From Carettochelys insculpta (Eukaryota; Chordata; Testudines; Carettochelyidae), in the NCBI RefSeq assembly GCF_033958435.1, contig NC_134138.1:184361298-184425297 (forward strand): DNA of 64,000 nucleotides, read 5' to 3'. How positions within the stretch are numbered: the first letter of the stretch is position 1; each line of letters begins with the position of its first letter. Made by a program: the position numbers and the translations under genes. Shown here piece by piece: positions 10,197 through 22,533 of the stretch. Below the pieces are notes generated by a model, which did no database searches, was not told the DNA's origin, and saw nothing but the letters and a program-made list of their open reading frames with translations.

Positions 10197-11869
10197 GCTT
10201 GTGTGTATATATTTTTATCTGCTGTAGGTGGATGGCTACTAAGATACCCCATCAATATAGGTGTCACTATTGTACTTGCAGGAAAACAAAAATGACAAGT
10301 TTAGCAAAGTGCAGGCCTGGCATTTCATGCCAGAACCTAACACATAAAAAGTGAAGAAAATAAAAATGTCATCCTTACGGCATACACTAGGTATTTCAAG
10401 CCTAAAGAAGGCTTCCAAATGTGAGCTCCTTCAGCTCCCATTGATCATGCTCAGTAAGACACAGGAAATGCGCAGCACATCATGGAATCTGCCCAAAATG
10501 CAGACTGCACCTTCTCAGGTTGAGTGTACCTCAGTTTCCTTGCAGTGCTACTTTTCTACTACTTGGCACTACCCTGTCACCCTACAAGGGTAAAAGATGC
10601 TTACGTGCATGTATAATCCAGGAGATACAAAATCAAAATTTCATTGTGATTGAAGAAAAATTGGGATGTGCCAGCCAATGACATTTTCAGGTAGTTACTT
10701 GGAAGTCCTCTGTGGATTGTGAGTAAAACAGTTGATTTCACTGTGTGGAAGTTTGCAGGTTTAAAGGTGTCCTTTAAAGAGTTATGTGATCACACAAAAA
10801 TTATCCCCCTTCGCCTCTGAGTAAGAATAACATATTATTCTCATGTAGCACTTTCTGCCTAAGTGTCTCAAAGTGCTTTATAAACTTTGTTTCAAAGTAT
10901 TTTTGTCTATAAAGAACTGTGCAACTTAAAAGCTGACCCATGGAACAAATCCTTCCATGTCAAAGATGAATGTGGTAACACTGAATACTGAGGCGGAAAG
11001 AATAGATGGAACAGAAGATGGTCAGGAGTTCATCCACCACTTCATCAGAACTACAGACCTGCAGCTCCAGGGAGAAGCAAAGAGTCCAGTAACTGCCCTA
11101 TATGTAGAGGTTGTCAGTGCTGAGCACAGACTGTAATCTCAGTATTTTTGCTGTAGTTGCCAAACCAATGAATCATGGTGGGGATTCCACTTGGAGCAGG
11201 TGACCCATATGATCAACGAAGTATGAGAAACTACCCAATGACTGGCACTGTGGGATTATTCTGTTTTGGAAAGGGAAAGACAATGATCTGGTGTGTTCCA
11301 ATCACTTTGGCACTTTGCATTCCATTCTAAGAAAACTGCTCATGCTGGTTCTTCTTGAGCAGTTTAAGCCTGCTGCGAAGAATCTACAACACCCACACCA
11401 AGGTGAGCTTATGCTGGGCTGATCAGCCACAGAGCAGACAGGTATCATTAGAAGAAAAATATTGAAAATGCCAAAGAGTGTTAGTGGAAGGAGGGGATTG
11501 TACATATAGCTTTGGTTTGTTAAAAAGCTGCCTTTGACTCTGTTGGTCATTGCACACTTCAACATGGCTTGCATGCTGCTCATGTGCCTGGCAAGGTCCT
11601 CAATTTTATTGGAGAAATGCCCTGCCAAGGTGAGAGCTGTGTTCATTTAGATGCTGGCATGTGCAAGGTCTGAGTAAAAGAGCAGCATCTGTCAAAGCTG
11701 TGTGGCTGCCCCTGATACAATCAAATGATGGAAGCTGTCACCTCACACTGTGGGGGACGATACTGTATGATTTCTGCACAACAGACCTGGAAGATGTAAA
11801 TGACACAGCTACATTCATGTCCTCATGAATTAATCTCATCAGTTCCCTGAATATATTTATAAAACTATC
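10197..11869. other. Intron, possibly decayed LINE body
   Basis: No gene is seen. A short 'tctcaaagtgctttataaac' at about 10868 resembles the core of a MIR3/L2-type repeat. The part from about 10970 could be the remnant of the LINE recognised further on, but I cannot read a domain in it. The 114-codon minus frame at 11302-11646 has no family resemblance. Confidence 0.4.
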
Positions 11870-12525
11870 AAGTAAGATTGGGCATCAAGCCAAATCTAAG
11901 ACCAAGCTAATGTAAGTGGCTGATGGACCACCAGTTATTCCCATCACAGCTGAATCTGTCAGCTTATTTGAATATTTTGGCTCTGTTGTTACCAAGAAAG
12001 AAGATTACTTTGCTGACATGAGACACTGAATAAATGAAGTTACAAGTATTAGGCACTTTTTTGGATGCCTCTGTGATGTGAAGTAAGACGAATACCTACC
12101 AAGAATCAGAGGCTTCTGTCCTTTTGTATGTCTTTAAAACCTGGGCCACAGAGACATAAATGCACCAGATTGGATGCTTTCAAGAAGTGACAGCTGTGCT
12201 CTGAAGGCATATAGTAGTTTAATCATGTTACAAATGAACATGTCAGGTTTCAGATCAACCAGCCTCCAAGATCTTCCCAAGTGACTCAATGCCTGATCAT
12301 GTGGCTTGGCTACCTGCTCTGTATGCTGAAGTCCACACCAGCCCACCAGCTTTCTGACTTTATTTGTATCAAATGCACATGGAGAAGACATCCTGGATGG
12401 CCTCATACGTACTGGTGGCATGTCGTAGCTTTCAACCTTGCCTTCCTTGGCCTTAAAAGAGAGCAGGTCACAACAGTGGCAGGAGACTCAACTCTTTGGA
12501 AATGGCTGATGCAAAGTGTGCAATC
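11870..12525 (+). pseudogene. Decayed LINE reverse-transcriptase C-terminus (RTE-like)
   Basis: Stop-interrupted readings on the plus strand give KTKLM, then SLFEYFGSVVTKKEDYFADM, and later IMWLGYLLCMLKS, CTWRRHPGWPHTYWWHVVAF and GLKREQVTTVAGDSTLWKWL. The order follows the RT thumb and C-terminal region of RTE-type and related LINEs: 'KTK.M', 'F.YLGS.V..DG', 'RWLGHVLRM', 'RR.GRP..TW...V', 'G....EV...A.DR..W'. Stops and frameshifts are frequent, so the copy is old. No tail or target duplication was found. An (atga)n tract follows at 12541 and may be its 3' end. Confidence 0.5.
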
Positions 12526-12540
12526 CATAGTCTACGAGCA

Positions 12541-12570
12541 AAATGAATGGATGAATGAATGAATGAATGG
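12541..12570. repeat. (atga)n microsatellite
   Basis: About seven units of 'atga' with one G/A interruption, directly after the LINE C-terminal remnant. It may be the decayed 3' tail of that LINE. Confidence 0.85.
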
Positions 12571-13576
12571 TCTGCTTGAGCAAATCTCTTCACTTCAGGC
12601 CTTTCCAGATCCTCTATCTCTTTGCAAACTTTGAATGCATGGTAACAAGAATGATGGACCAACTTGCATGTTATACCATCTGTGTATGACAACTCCTTAG
12701 ATTTCACAACTTATAATGTGTGAGCCCTAATCAGGATTTCAGTGGAAGATGTCCAAAGAAAAGCTATTATTTTGTAGGAAATTGTGGTAGGCATTCTGCC
12801 GGTAAAACTCTCTCTCGTACATTTACTGAGTCCATACCCATGAATGCTGTTAAAGGACACCATACTGCTATAGGTGACATTTTTTTTTCAGATGAGTTAT
12901 AATAAAACCCCAAGATTCTTTTTTTTAAACCAGGAGTGACAAAGCCAAATTCTAGTTCAGGAAATTAAACTCTACTTATACATTTCCCCTAAGCTGAGTA
13001 TGACTTCCTTCTCCATTTCCTCTTCTAAACAAGCTGGCAGTGTTGTTGTGCACTGTTAAATAGCTATGTTCCATGCCCGAAATGAGTACATTTGAATGGT
13101 GGATAAAATGACAATTTTAGTTCAGTTTTAAAAGCCTGCAATGTGACAGGTATTGTATAATAAATGTAAGCTGTACTTACCATGGGCTGATATTTTAGAT
13201 CAAAGCTGTAATTAGTGTAAGCACTACTTAACCTAAATCATAGTTTTACATTCAACATTTAACTGTGACAATGTAGGAAAATATTGTAATGATGGCCTGA
13301 AGAGGCTTTGAAATCAATACATGAAAAACTACTGTAATTCGAAAGGCATGACCTATTGCTCTAAAAGCAGAAAACAAGACAGACTTTTTATTTCATTGGA
13401 CTTTGTGATGTGGCACCCCCTCCACTCCCTGTCCCACTACTGCAATCCTAATGAGCCTTCCTGCGTTCAGGCACTACCAATTAGGTGCACCTACAAAGCA
13501 TACTCTACCTGGAGAAGGGGAGCTTAAAAATTGACAAAGCTGGCCACAGAGCAGTGGGAGGGACAGTTTGGAGATA
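12571..13576. other. Intron, no gene seen
   Basis: AT-rich, with no exon, tail or inverted repeat. The part from about 13400 is more GC-rich and may be the edge of a repeat I do not recognise. Confidence 0.45.
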
Positions 13577-13762
13577 CATATCATAGAACTGGAAGGGACC
13601 TTGAGAGGTCATTGAATCAAGTCCCCTGCCCCCTTGGCAAGACCAAGCACCATTCCTGACAATTTTTAAAAATCTTCTTGCCCCAGATGCCTAAACAGAC
13701 TCCTGAAGGATTGAGCTTGTAACCATGGGTTTAGCAGGCCAATGCTCAAACCATGGTGCAAT
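13577..13762 (-). mobile_element. CR1 LINE 3' tail fragment
   Basis: On the plus strand it opens with 'catagaactggaagggacct' and 'gaggtcattgaatcaagtcc', the reverse complement of the CR1 end 'ggacttga..gacct..ccagttctatg'. It continues with 'ttgagcttgtaacc', 'gggtttagcaggccaatgct' and 'caaaccat', a segment I know from turtle CR1 copies. The element therefore points to the minus strand and is 5'-truncated after about 190 bp. Confidence 0.75.
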
Positions 13763-16542
13763 GGCTGTAGGAGATGCCTAAGGAGCCTGACTGCTAGGAG
13801 AGCCTGGTTCAAGGCTGTGGCTCTGTCCCATTCCTCCACACCTGTTTACAGCCAACAGACAATGCAGCCCTGAGAGAGGGCTCTGGATAAAATCTGCTCT
13901 CTGCCAACATCCTGCATCTGGCCCTGAGGAGCAGCACCAAGAACAGGAGGTAACTGGACTGAGAGAGGAGCACCATGCCTCTAGGGAACAATGAGCTTGC
14001 CCAGAGGTGGGGGATCCTGAGAAAACCCAGGGGCAAAAGACACAGAGATGAGGGCCAAGCCTGGTATTAGAGGCATCAAACTCTGAAACTTTCTTTCTTG
14101 TAATTTTTCCTTCCAGTTCAAACTTCTCTAGATGTTGTAGTTTTTTTAAACATTGTTTTATCTGAGTCAACTTGATAGGCAATTGATAGGCAATATGTAG
14201 AGGAACACAAGCAAAGCAGAAAACACTAGCACTGCTGGATATTTCAAGCCTGTGATTTATTTTGCAATGTAATTCAATTATTAAAAGCAGACAGCATTTT
14301 ATATCTTTCAATTCTCTTATATACCAAATCACAAAAGCCAGAAATTTTCTATTACTGTTTGATAGCATGTGGTTACTGAGGCTATAAAAAAAAAATAAAG
14401 GGCACTTACACTTTTAGTATAAAACTATGATTAATTTTTATTAGGATGATCCATTTATATATTATAAACTGACAATTTATTTGTAGATTTTTCCCCCCTC
14501 AAGTTTAGTAGTTTCCTTTGGTGTGGAATGCAGAATTGTATATGAGATATTTGAGTGTCTAAAACGATGTATGATAAATGAAGTAGCATGCTACTTATAC
14601 GCTTATCATGTTCCCTGACTAGCAACAGGTTCAGCAAAGGGCACAGCCAGTAAATGAAATTTTCCACCAGGACAATATATCATCACAAGAAATGTATGCG
14701 CTGGAAACTTACAAGCTTGCTGGAGATGCGGACAAGGTGTGAAATGCTAAAAAATGAAAAGCAGAAACAGCATATTGTAAATTTCAAATTCAGCTGTATT
14801 TCCATACTGGCTGAGCCTGGTGCTTTAACTGTTTAAAGTCACGTAGTTCATAAAAAATAACACACACAGACATACAGACTGGTTAGGTTTAATGCTGGGA
14901 TAAGTTTCCTTCACTAAAGAAGCAGGGTAAATTCTTCTACCAGAGTAACAATAAAGCAAAAACAAACAAGAACAATGTAATTGTTTTAAAATCCCCTTCT
15001 GAGTTAAAAGAGAAAGCATTTTAATGCATATTTCCTTCTCCCAATTGCAGTCTCACAATTTGCTTCAGGAAACCTTTGCCATAACTTTTCAACACGCTGA
15101 GGACTGTACCAATTAAAAAAAAACCATCAGTTTATTTCCCAATGGAATTCAGTTCACCTACAAAACATGTTTAATAAAAGGAATTTCTGGCATATTACAA
15201 CTGAATTCTAACACACACTTGTTTTCTTGTGACTAGGTACAGCAAATTCTGAGGAGGAGCCTCTCAACATCTTTGTCTGAGATGAAATTCCTCCTGAAAA
15301 TACTGTGTGAGTCTGTTCTCATGAGATTTCCTGACTCAAGAGTGTTAGGTGAACTTTGGACAAGCTCCTGAAGTTTTGGATACTTATCTGAATGAAGTCT
15401 TGCAACCTTCTTGAGAATTACCCACCCCTTCACTGTGCAAATTTACGTATGTGCCCTACATAGAAGGGTGAAAATGACTTGCAATTAAGTAACACTTTGC
15501 CTCTGGCATTAGCCATACTCAAGCGCTTTACAAATTGATTTACAAACTGAGGGGCAAGTATTGCTCCTGCTTTTATTCCCACAGGCTCAGACAGCCCAAG
15601 AGGCAGCAAAGTTGATGCAGTTGCATGGTGTGAGGCATTCCAAAGGTTACCATTACTATTCACCAGTAACATTTCATCAGGCTCAGAGTGAGGGCATAGA
15701 TGGCAATAATCCCTCATTATTCCATTACTGACAAAACTTAAACAACCAGTCCCTGATCAGTCTGCCTGGTCCCCATTCCAATTCATTTGAAATTAGAAAT
15801 AAACTATTTTAACAACTCTAAGATGCATTTAACACTCACTGTCTTCTGTTCATCTCTCCTCTATCTTTCCTTGTGAGGCTGCGCTTGTTCCTGAGGGGGA
15901 AAATATAGCCACTACATATTCAATATCAAAATGTCAGCACCTGTCATTGATTGGACAATAATGTTGGGCCTCCACTGAGCACTTGTTAAATATGCAGACA
16001 AGCACTTTTGTGCTTCCTCCCATGCTGCACCTCATACTTCAGAGAAGCTTCCTATACACACCCACAAAGGAATCCTCCTTTCCTGAGATGCATAACAAAA
16101 GCAACATTTAGGCTGCTAATAAACGGATACCATTGCCTGTCAAGCTGACCAATATTGTTTCATTGTTTCCATGTATTTCTTCACCCCAATCTGTTGTTCC
16201 TTGATTTATGTTTAGCTTATAAATGCTTTAGGGTTCATTTTAGCTGTTTGTACAGTGGTCCATGACTGGTGCCCTCAGGCACTATGACGAGAAGTAAATA
16301 TAAGTTCCAGAACAAGCAAAATCAACCAATCAAAGACATGCATGAACTTGCAACAAAAAGAAATGCTTTGCTCATGATAAACCTAAAGTTACATCAGTTC
16401 TGGGCATGGTAAAACTGGGGAACAAGGACAGACCACCGGAACTCTCAGGCTACAGGGAGAATTTTTCTGCCTCATGCTCAGTGGGCTCTGTACTGTGATT
16501 TATTCTTCTGTGTGACTTTAGCCTCAATCTTTTTCCTCTCTT
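13763..16542. other. Intron, no gene seen
   Basis: The longest frame (196 codons, minus, 13778-14368) crosses GC-rich then AT-rich DNA and has no domain. I treat it as chance. Bases 15480-15550 ('caagcgctttacaaattga' and neighbours) resemble a degraded MIR3/L2-type core. There are A-rich runs at 14386-14397 and 15115-15124. No RNA gene is recognised. Confidence 0.45.
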
Positions 16543-16612
16543 GCTGAAATCTTGGCCCCACTTAAGTCAAAGGGAGCATTGCTGCTGACTTCAAAAGGTC
16601 CTGGATTTCACC
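16543..16612. repeat. Short palindromic reptile intron repeat
   Basis: 'gctgaaatcttggcccc' pairs imperfectly with 'ggtcctggatttcacc', with 'taagtcaaagggag' and 'ctgacttcaa' also facing each other. This is a known-looking short foldback in reptile introns (consensus near 'gaaatcctggccccattgaa'). It has no coding content. Confidence 0.5.
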
Positions 16613-17132
16613 ATTTATCTTGGGGTTTAGCCTTCACCTTTCCCTCCTCCCGCTCTTTTAACTTTACACTTAGCCTTTTCCTTTTCTTGGCTTGTGCTCT
16701 TTTCTTCCTTTTCCTTGACTCTAGACTGAATCTTTTTCTTTGCCTTCTCCTTTTCATTGTTTTTGTTGATATCTTTCCATGCCTTACATCCTGAACAGAG
16801 TCAAGATTTTCCTGACCAGATGGTGTGTTCTCATTTAGACCATCAGATCTATCAATGGTGGTTCAAATTCTTATCAGCTCTCAGCGGATATATTTTTTAC
16901 ATAAATCTGAGCAGAAATTGGGTAGTTATCTCTAATTCTTCAGTGGGGGTCCTGACCATGAACAAAGTAAGACCCTGATCTGCGGGAAAAGTTTCTATTT
17001 CTTGAATTCAGCAATCTGTAAACTCTCCAGTGAAATTAATCTTCTTGAAACTTCTCAGTAGGACCAAAATGTTGGCTGTGAGCCTCCAATGGATCTCTCA
17101 CCAATGAAAGTGCTGCTTTTTATCTTCTACTA
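16613..17132. other. CT-rich intron, no gene seen
   Basis: Bases 16635-16780 are strongly pyrimidine-rich, with 'ttccttttcc'-type runs. The frame through them (16552-16794) is low-complexity Leu/Phe and is not a believable protein. Confidence 0.5.
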
Positions 17133-17459
17133 CAGGCTGAACCTCTCTACTCCAGCACTCTCCTGTTCATCAGTATCTGTAACCCAGCATGATTTTAGCT
17201 TAGTCAGATGACCATTTATCATGAGTGTGGCCAAATTTCCTGTGGTCCCATAAAGCTTGTTTATAGCCACCAGTCCCAGCTCTCAGTGTGCTGTGTTGTT
17301 ATTTAGCTGTAATTTACCCCAAGTGTCTTCTAAGAGCCCAGTAAGCAGAGGAAGTTCTGATAATGCTGCTAGACAATATTGACCTCCTATGGTTCAGCAA
17401 ATTCTCTTGTTTGGCACTGGTCAAATCCCAAGGGTGCCAAACTACAGAGGTTCAAGCTG
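17133..17459. mobile_element. Non-autonomous Tc1/mariner-like element (TA target)
   Basis: Terminal inverted repeats of about 27 bp. The left is 'caggctgaacctctctact' then 'ccagcac'. The right, read inward on the minus strand, is 'cagcttgaacctctgtagt' then 'ttggcac'. Both ends are flanked by TA (17131-17132 and 17460-17461), the target of the Tc1/mariner/pogo superfamily. The 327-bp interior has no open frame. The 'gaacctct..ac..c.gcac' end resembles Tigger/pogo-derived repeats. Confidence 0.7.
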
Positions 17460-18379
17460 TAGTTCCATGGTCTTTGAGTATTTCAGATTAGTAGATTTGG
17501 TCTGGTTAGCTGGTGTGAACATACCGTAGCTCGCGTGTTGTGCTTTAAGGCTGCAGTTAAATTCACTGTTGAGCAACAAATTTTGTCTACTATAAGGAGG
17601 TCCTCACTAGTATGTACAAGTGGAAACTCATTCTCAGCACTGACGTGAACTGATACTAGCCTCTCCATAGCCATTTTTTATGTAGAGGTCTATTTTTTCT
17701 AGTTCTTTGGATCAATTTTCTGCATTTCTGCAATGTGATATTGCAGTTTCTATAGCCGACAATTCCATAATCTTTTACTTTTTTCCTAATACACTGTCTA
17801 GTACTTTTTCACTGTACATTAGCTCCCCCTGCTCTGAATGTATGCTTAATGTGGCAAAGGGTACTTTTTTCCTTTTCCTTTCAGGGTATTCACCTTCTTA
17901 AGATGAGCATGCCTTCCAGAGTGTTACCATCCTCCACCCAATTTTCAAGTCTTTGTTTTCCTGCCCTGCCCCCAATATCTGTTGCTCAGATTTTTTTTTA
18001 TTATTATTATTTTAGGCTCTTTTCTTGCACTTGTTTCTAATGAAATGTACATCTTCAAGGCTCTTCACGGACATTCAGTGGGGATTGCTGTTTCGCAATG
18101 AAACATACAGCAGATAGTTTCTTCATAGTTTAATATACTGGGCTGGGGTCATTAGTATCTCTGCCTTATCACCAAGACACAGATGAAGAAATGTACTTGG
18201 TATTCATTCTTTTATTGATTGAAAATGGCTTATTCATTGTGGACACACCAATTAATGAGCAAAGCTGAAGTGTTCTGGAGGGTTGATAAGAGGTGTCTTA
18301 ATTGCTCTTGAAAAAGCTGTGTTTCTTAACTTCTTAAAGTTCTGTGTCTTTCTAAAGTGGTCTCCCTTTCATAAATGCA
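17460..18379. other. Intron, no gene seen
   Basis: Includes a T-rich tract with attattatt near 17990. Short Phe/Leu/Ser-rich frames at 17707-18040 are low-complexity and unsupported. Confidence 0.5.
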
Positions 18380-19235
18380 TAGATTCCAGTGATAGAGGGG
18401 TCCACCCTGGTAATCTATTCTGATCTCCTATATAACACAGGCCCAAATAATTTCTGAATTAGATCTTTTAGAAAAAAAAATCTTATCTTGATTTAAACAT
18501 TGTCAGTGATGAAGAATCCCCCATGATCCTAGGTAATCCGTTCCATTGTTTATTTACTCTTATTCCTGAAAAATGTTCGCCTTCTTACCAGCCAATTTCT
18601 TTAGTTTCAACTTCCTGCCATTGGGTTATATAATATCTTTCTCTGTTAGGTTGATGAGCTCACTATTATACATTCCTTTCCCCACATCAATACTTACAGA
18701 CTGTGATCAAACCACCCCATCATCCTCTCTTTGTTAAGAAAAATAGATTGAGCTCCTTGAGTCTATCACTGTAAGGACAGTTTTCTAATCCTTTAATCAT
18801 TGCCATGCTCTTCAGTGGATATTCTCCAATTTATAAACATCCTTGAATTGTGAGAACCATTATTCAAGTAGTAATCGCAACATTGCCAAAATATACAGCT
18901 AAAACAACCTCTCTACTCATATTTGAGATTCCCTTGTTTATCCACCCAGAAATGCATTAGCTTTTTTGACCACAATATCATGCTGGGAGCTCATGTTCAG
19001 CTGATTATCTGCCATGACCCTCAACTGTGACCTTCAGTGTCACTGCTTCCCAGTATGAGGTCCTCCATCATGTAAGTATGGCCTACATGCTTTGTTCCTA
19101 GATGTATACCTTTACATTTAGCCATATCAAAATGCACATGGTCTGCTTGTGCCAAGTTTATCAAGTAATCCAGATAGGTCAGAATCACCAAGCAGCCCTC
19201 TGCTGCCATCTGCAAATATTATCAGTGATGATTTT
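18380..19235 (-). mobile_element. Old CR1 LINE, 3' region
   Basis: Read on the plus strand, 'ctgatctcctatataacaca' followed by 'ggcccaaataatttctg' is the complement of the CR1 phrase 'tgtgttatacaggaggtcag'. Downstream words ('tccgttccattgtttattta', 'gttaggttgatgagctc', 'acactgtaaggac'-like, 'ccacccagaaatgcattag') keep the order of an antisense CR1 3' region. The copy is much more diverged than the one at 45541. No ORF2 frame survives. Confidence 0.65.
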
Positions 19236-19537
19236 ATGTTTTCTTCTGCAGGATGAGGGTTTGGTGGGTCCTTGGGGTCACAGCAAGTGGGGGCCCTCAC
19301 CACCATTTCCATCCATAGTTCCCCTGCATTCTCCCTGCAAGCAGTGAGGTCTGGGCAATGTGGGCTTGCCCAAGCTTGGCACTCCAACCAGGGGGGAGAG
19401 TTGGGGCACAGGGGCTTGCCAATTTGGGAGAAGCAGGGAGGGGACTTGACTGGGGCCACTAGGCAAGGATCCTTTTGGCTCAGTAGCTAGTCTACCACTG
19501 TTCTTCCAGACCACTAACAACCCAGTATATTAACATA
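19236..19537. other. GC-rich unassigned repeat-like block
   Basis: A GC-rich interval between the CR1 copy and the TA-flanked element. It contains frames on both strands (up to 110 codons, minus, 19127-19459) with no domain. The edge 'agtctaccactg' looks like a hAT-type end, but I find no matching partner. Confidence 0.3.
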
Positions 19538-19899
19538 CTGTAAGGTCACGACATTTGGGAGCTTAACATTCGCAAATTCAATTATTTGTGAGCAGCTGCC
19601 ACTTCCCGGGGACCAGGAGTGCTGGCTGCTGCTTCTTCCCTGGGGCTCTGGACTAGGACAGCTGGCAGCCGCCACTTCCCTGGGGCTCCTATGGAGGAGT
19701 GCTGGTGGCTGTTTCCCCAGGCTCTAAGAGCCAGCAAGGTACATGGCACAGCCATTGACTGGCTCTCTACTGTCCCATCACCGGTCTCTGCCTCCCCAGA
19801 GCTGCCCAGGAGCCCAGCCAGGGTAAAATGATATTCGCAACATTCAACTTTTGCAAGGGTTCTCAACACCAAACCCTCGTGAATGTTGTGACCCTACTG
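19538..19899. mobile_element. Non-autonomous Tc1/mariner-like element (TA target)
   Basis: Inverted ends. The left is 'ctgtaaggtcacgacatttg' and the right (minus strand, inward) is 'cagtagggtcacaacattca'. A second inner pair is 'cattcgcaaatt' against 'gaatgttgcgaat'. TA flanks both ends (19536-19537 and 19900-19901). The 362-bp interior is GC-rich with 'ctgg'-rich words and no transposase. The start 'cagtagggtc' is close to Tigger/pogo-type ends. Confidence 0.65.
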
Positions 19900-20937
19900 T
19901 ATATGCAATAAAATCTATCTTATGTAAATATAAATATTATCAACATGAATTTAAAAAAATCTTTTAATTATTTGGCTTTTGAAATCAATTTTAAAGGTAT
20001 GAATCCAATTTTTTCTGTATTTGTGTAAATTTCCATTTGAGATTTTTCTTTCTGAAGATGAATTGGTCTTGATCAAAAATGTGGATATTTACCCCTAAGT
20101 ATTTGCAGTGTTGCTAAAATTCATTAGCAGTACAGATTAAAAACCGATAGCAATAATTTTGGATCATGCATGGGTGCCTTGTTTCCTCTTCACGGTTAAA
20201 AAACAACAATGAAAACATATCACAAAGTGAACCTAATTATTTACAAAATAAATTCTGCAAGGCAGACCCTGTAAAGCACAACTGAGCCACCTGTACAGAT
20301 CTCACTGAATTTACCTTGTAGGTACTAAAGGTTTTTCAAGAACCACTTTTTTTCAATCTGTTAAAACTAAAATACATTTCCCATCTGTGACTTCGCTCCT
20401 CTTCCCAATTGGAGGAGGTTACATTGGGGAAGCTGGAAGTGAGGTGAGAAATGCTGCTTAAGGTGGACACAGCTTTATGAAGGCTACTTTCCCATTTTTG
20501 AGGTGATGTCCCTGGGAAAGCAGCAGCTGTGAAGGGGTCCAGCATTCTAGTTTCACCTGTTTACTTGGAGATGATGTTTGGGACCATCATACTCAATTTT
20601 ACAACATTGTTAAAATCTTTAAAAAAATAAAACAAACCCATTTTTGGCCATGGAGGACACCTGACTTTCCCCCATCCCACCAGATCAAGAGCAGTACCCC
20701 TATATTCTGAACTGTACTAAACCTTGGCAGAGTACATCACAAAGAGGGAGACTGAATGACATGCAGCTCTCTTCACATTGCCTCTCTCTCTCACTCTGTT
20801 ATCGTCTTGCTGGAGTTCATTCTTCAAGCTACACAACTATTGATTTTAATGATACAAGAACTATGCATCCTGTATATTGTCTTTAGAAGATGGTTAGACT
20901 GGGTGTAATGAACCTTTGGAAATTATAGGATTTAGAT
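19900..20937. other. Intron, no gene seen
   Basis: AT-rich. Ends with the left copy of the 8-bp duplication ATTTAGAT (20930-20937) of the hAT element that follows. A 69-codon minus frame at 20336-20545 has no recognisable domain. Confidence 0.5.
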
Positions 20938-21262
20938 AAGAGTGGACAGTAAGTTGGGGGTGGTTTGCTATAGTTAGTCCCTGGCGGTCCACCAGTGCTT
21001 TATTTATCTCTGTATCCCCACACATTTGACTGCTTGCAGCTCCCATTGGCTGAAGATCCCCATTCCTGGCCAAAGAGGAAGCAGCATGGATGGAGACAGC
21101 ACTTCCCACTGCTCTCAGTATCTGGGAATGTTGATCCACAGCCAACGGGAGCTGTCAGTGGCTGTATCTGCAGAGGTGCAGGCAAATAAAGTACCAGCAG
21201 CCTTTCAGGGCTAAGCCTGGAGAACTGCATCAGGCCCATGGGCAGGCTATTGTCTACCACTG
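20938..21262. mobile_element. Non-autonomous hAT element with perfect 8-bp target duplication
   Basis: Flanked by exact copies of ATTTAGAT (20930-20937 and 21263-21270), the 8-bp duplication of hAT transposons. Ends are diverged inverted repeats: left 'agagtggacagtaag', right (minus, inward) 'cagtggtagacaatag'. Interior words 'ccctggcggtcc' and 'cagggctaagcctgg' are typical of the 'gggctaaccctggcgggcc' group of hAT MITEs. The 325-bp copy carries no transposase. Confidence 0.75.
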
Positions 21263-22533
21263 ATTTAGATAGATAATATCTCTTTTCTGAGCTAAATTTT
21301 TAAATTGACTAGACTGAAAGGCAGAAAAGTAAAGTGAATCAGGCCTAAAATTCTCTGCAAAATAAACTCTCCAGTCTTTTATTTCCAATGCCACAGAATG
21401 TTGAAGATGATGGTAAAGGTTTTAACTAACTACAGCAGAAATAGACTCTACTTAACTAAGAGCAGGAAGAGACATAATGGGAAAAAACTGTCTTTCTTGG
21501 TTTATTTAAAGCACAGACTCAAAATAAAACCCTCTTTCTGCCAACACTAGCTGTCTGAGGTTACATGTACTTAAGATTAGCTTTACAAATCAGGAACTTT
21601 ATGATGAAATGGATCTCTTCATTCAAATATCCGCAACCACTATTCAGTACTTTGTGGGCTGTGGAAAGGATATCTGATCATTCAATGATGTACTTGTGGT
21701 TAGTAAAAATGGGGACCTTAAAGATCATCAGAACCTAAGTCTCTTCCCAGGGGCCTTTTTACCCTGCTGACACACACTGCAAATCTACCAAAAATACACT
21801 CTAGAATAGCAATCATTAACTCATACATAGACACCGGAGAAAGGGTCTTGGGTTAGCAGCTATTAATTAGGATAATTATTCCCAGGGCTACAATTACAAA
21901 CCGCAGGATCCACTTAACATCTATTCTCAGATCTTGTCTTTCTGAAATGCTAATGTTTCTAAAAGGCTCATTTACCACCATTTACTGATTGCATTCACTA
22001 TGGTATTTTGTTTCAGAGGGACAGGACGGAAAGCCAATACCTAATATTGACCTTAACGGCATCCTGTGATTAGAAAGGCTGCTCCCACCATCATTAACCA
22101 TACACTTTTATTGAAAGACGTATATGCTATTTGTGATAGGCTTGTGATATTTCTCCTCTTTCACACATGCTCACAAAATGAATACACTGGAGAAGTAGTA
22201 GAGTGTATTTGAAAATATTTGCTTCAATAATATATTGGCAGCAGTGACTGGAATGCTACTGTCTAGTGTTTAAGACTACTTTAGTTGAGGAGGATAAATA
22301 AACTGTGGATTGGCAAACCAGAATCTCCTATGTACATTTTAGAAAGAAAGAAAGAAAAAAGAAAACAGAGAAAAGCTTCAATTATAAAAGTCTGAGCTTG
22401 TTTGGCAAGGATCCAATCCTGCACAATGCTGAGGACCCTCAATTCCCAGATGAATGTGGAAAGAACTGTAGATGCTTAGCACTACCCAGAATCAGTCTCT
22501 GAAAAGTCCTAAAGACAAACAAAAATACACATT
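21263..22533. other. Intron, no gene seen
   Basis: AT-rich intron with a purine-rich (aaag)n-like stretch at 22328-22370. Ends in the left copy of an imperfect 13-bp target duplication (22521-22533). Confidence 0.5.

Noticed and set aside
13778..14368. 196-codon minus-strand frame as a gene
   Set aside because: It crosses a sharp change in base composition, has no domain, and has no splice or promoter support. It starts next to a CR1 tail.
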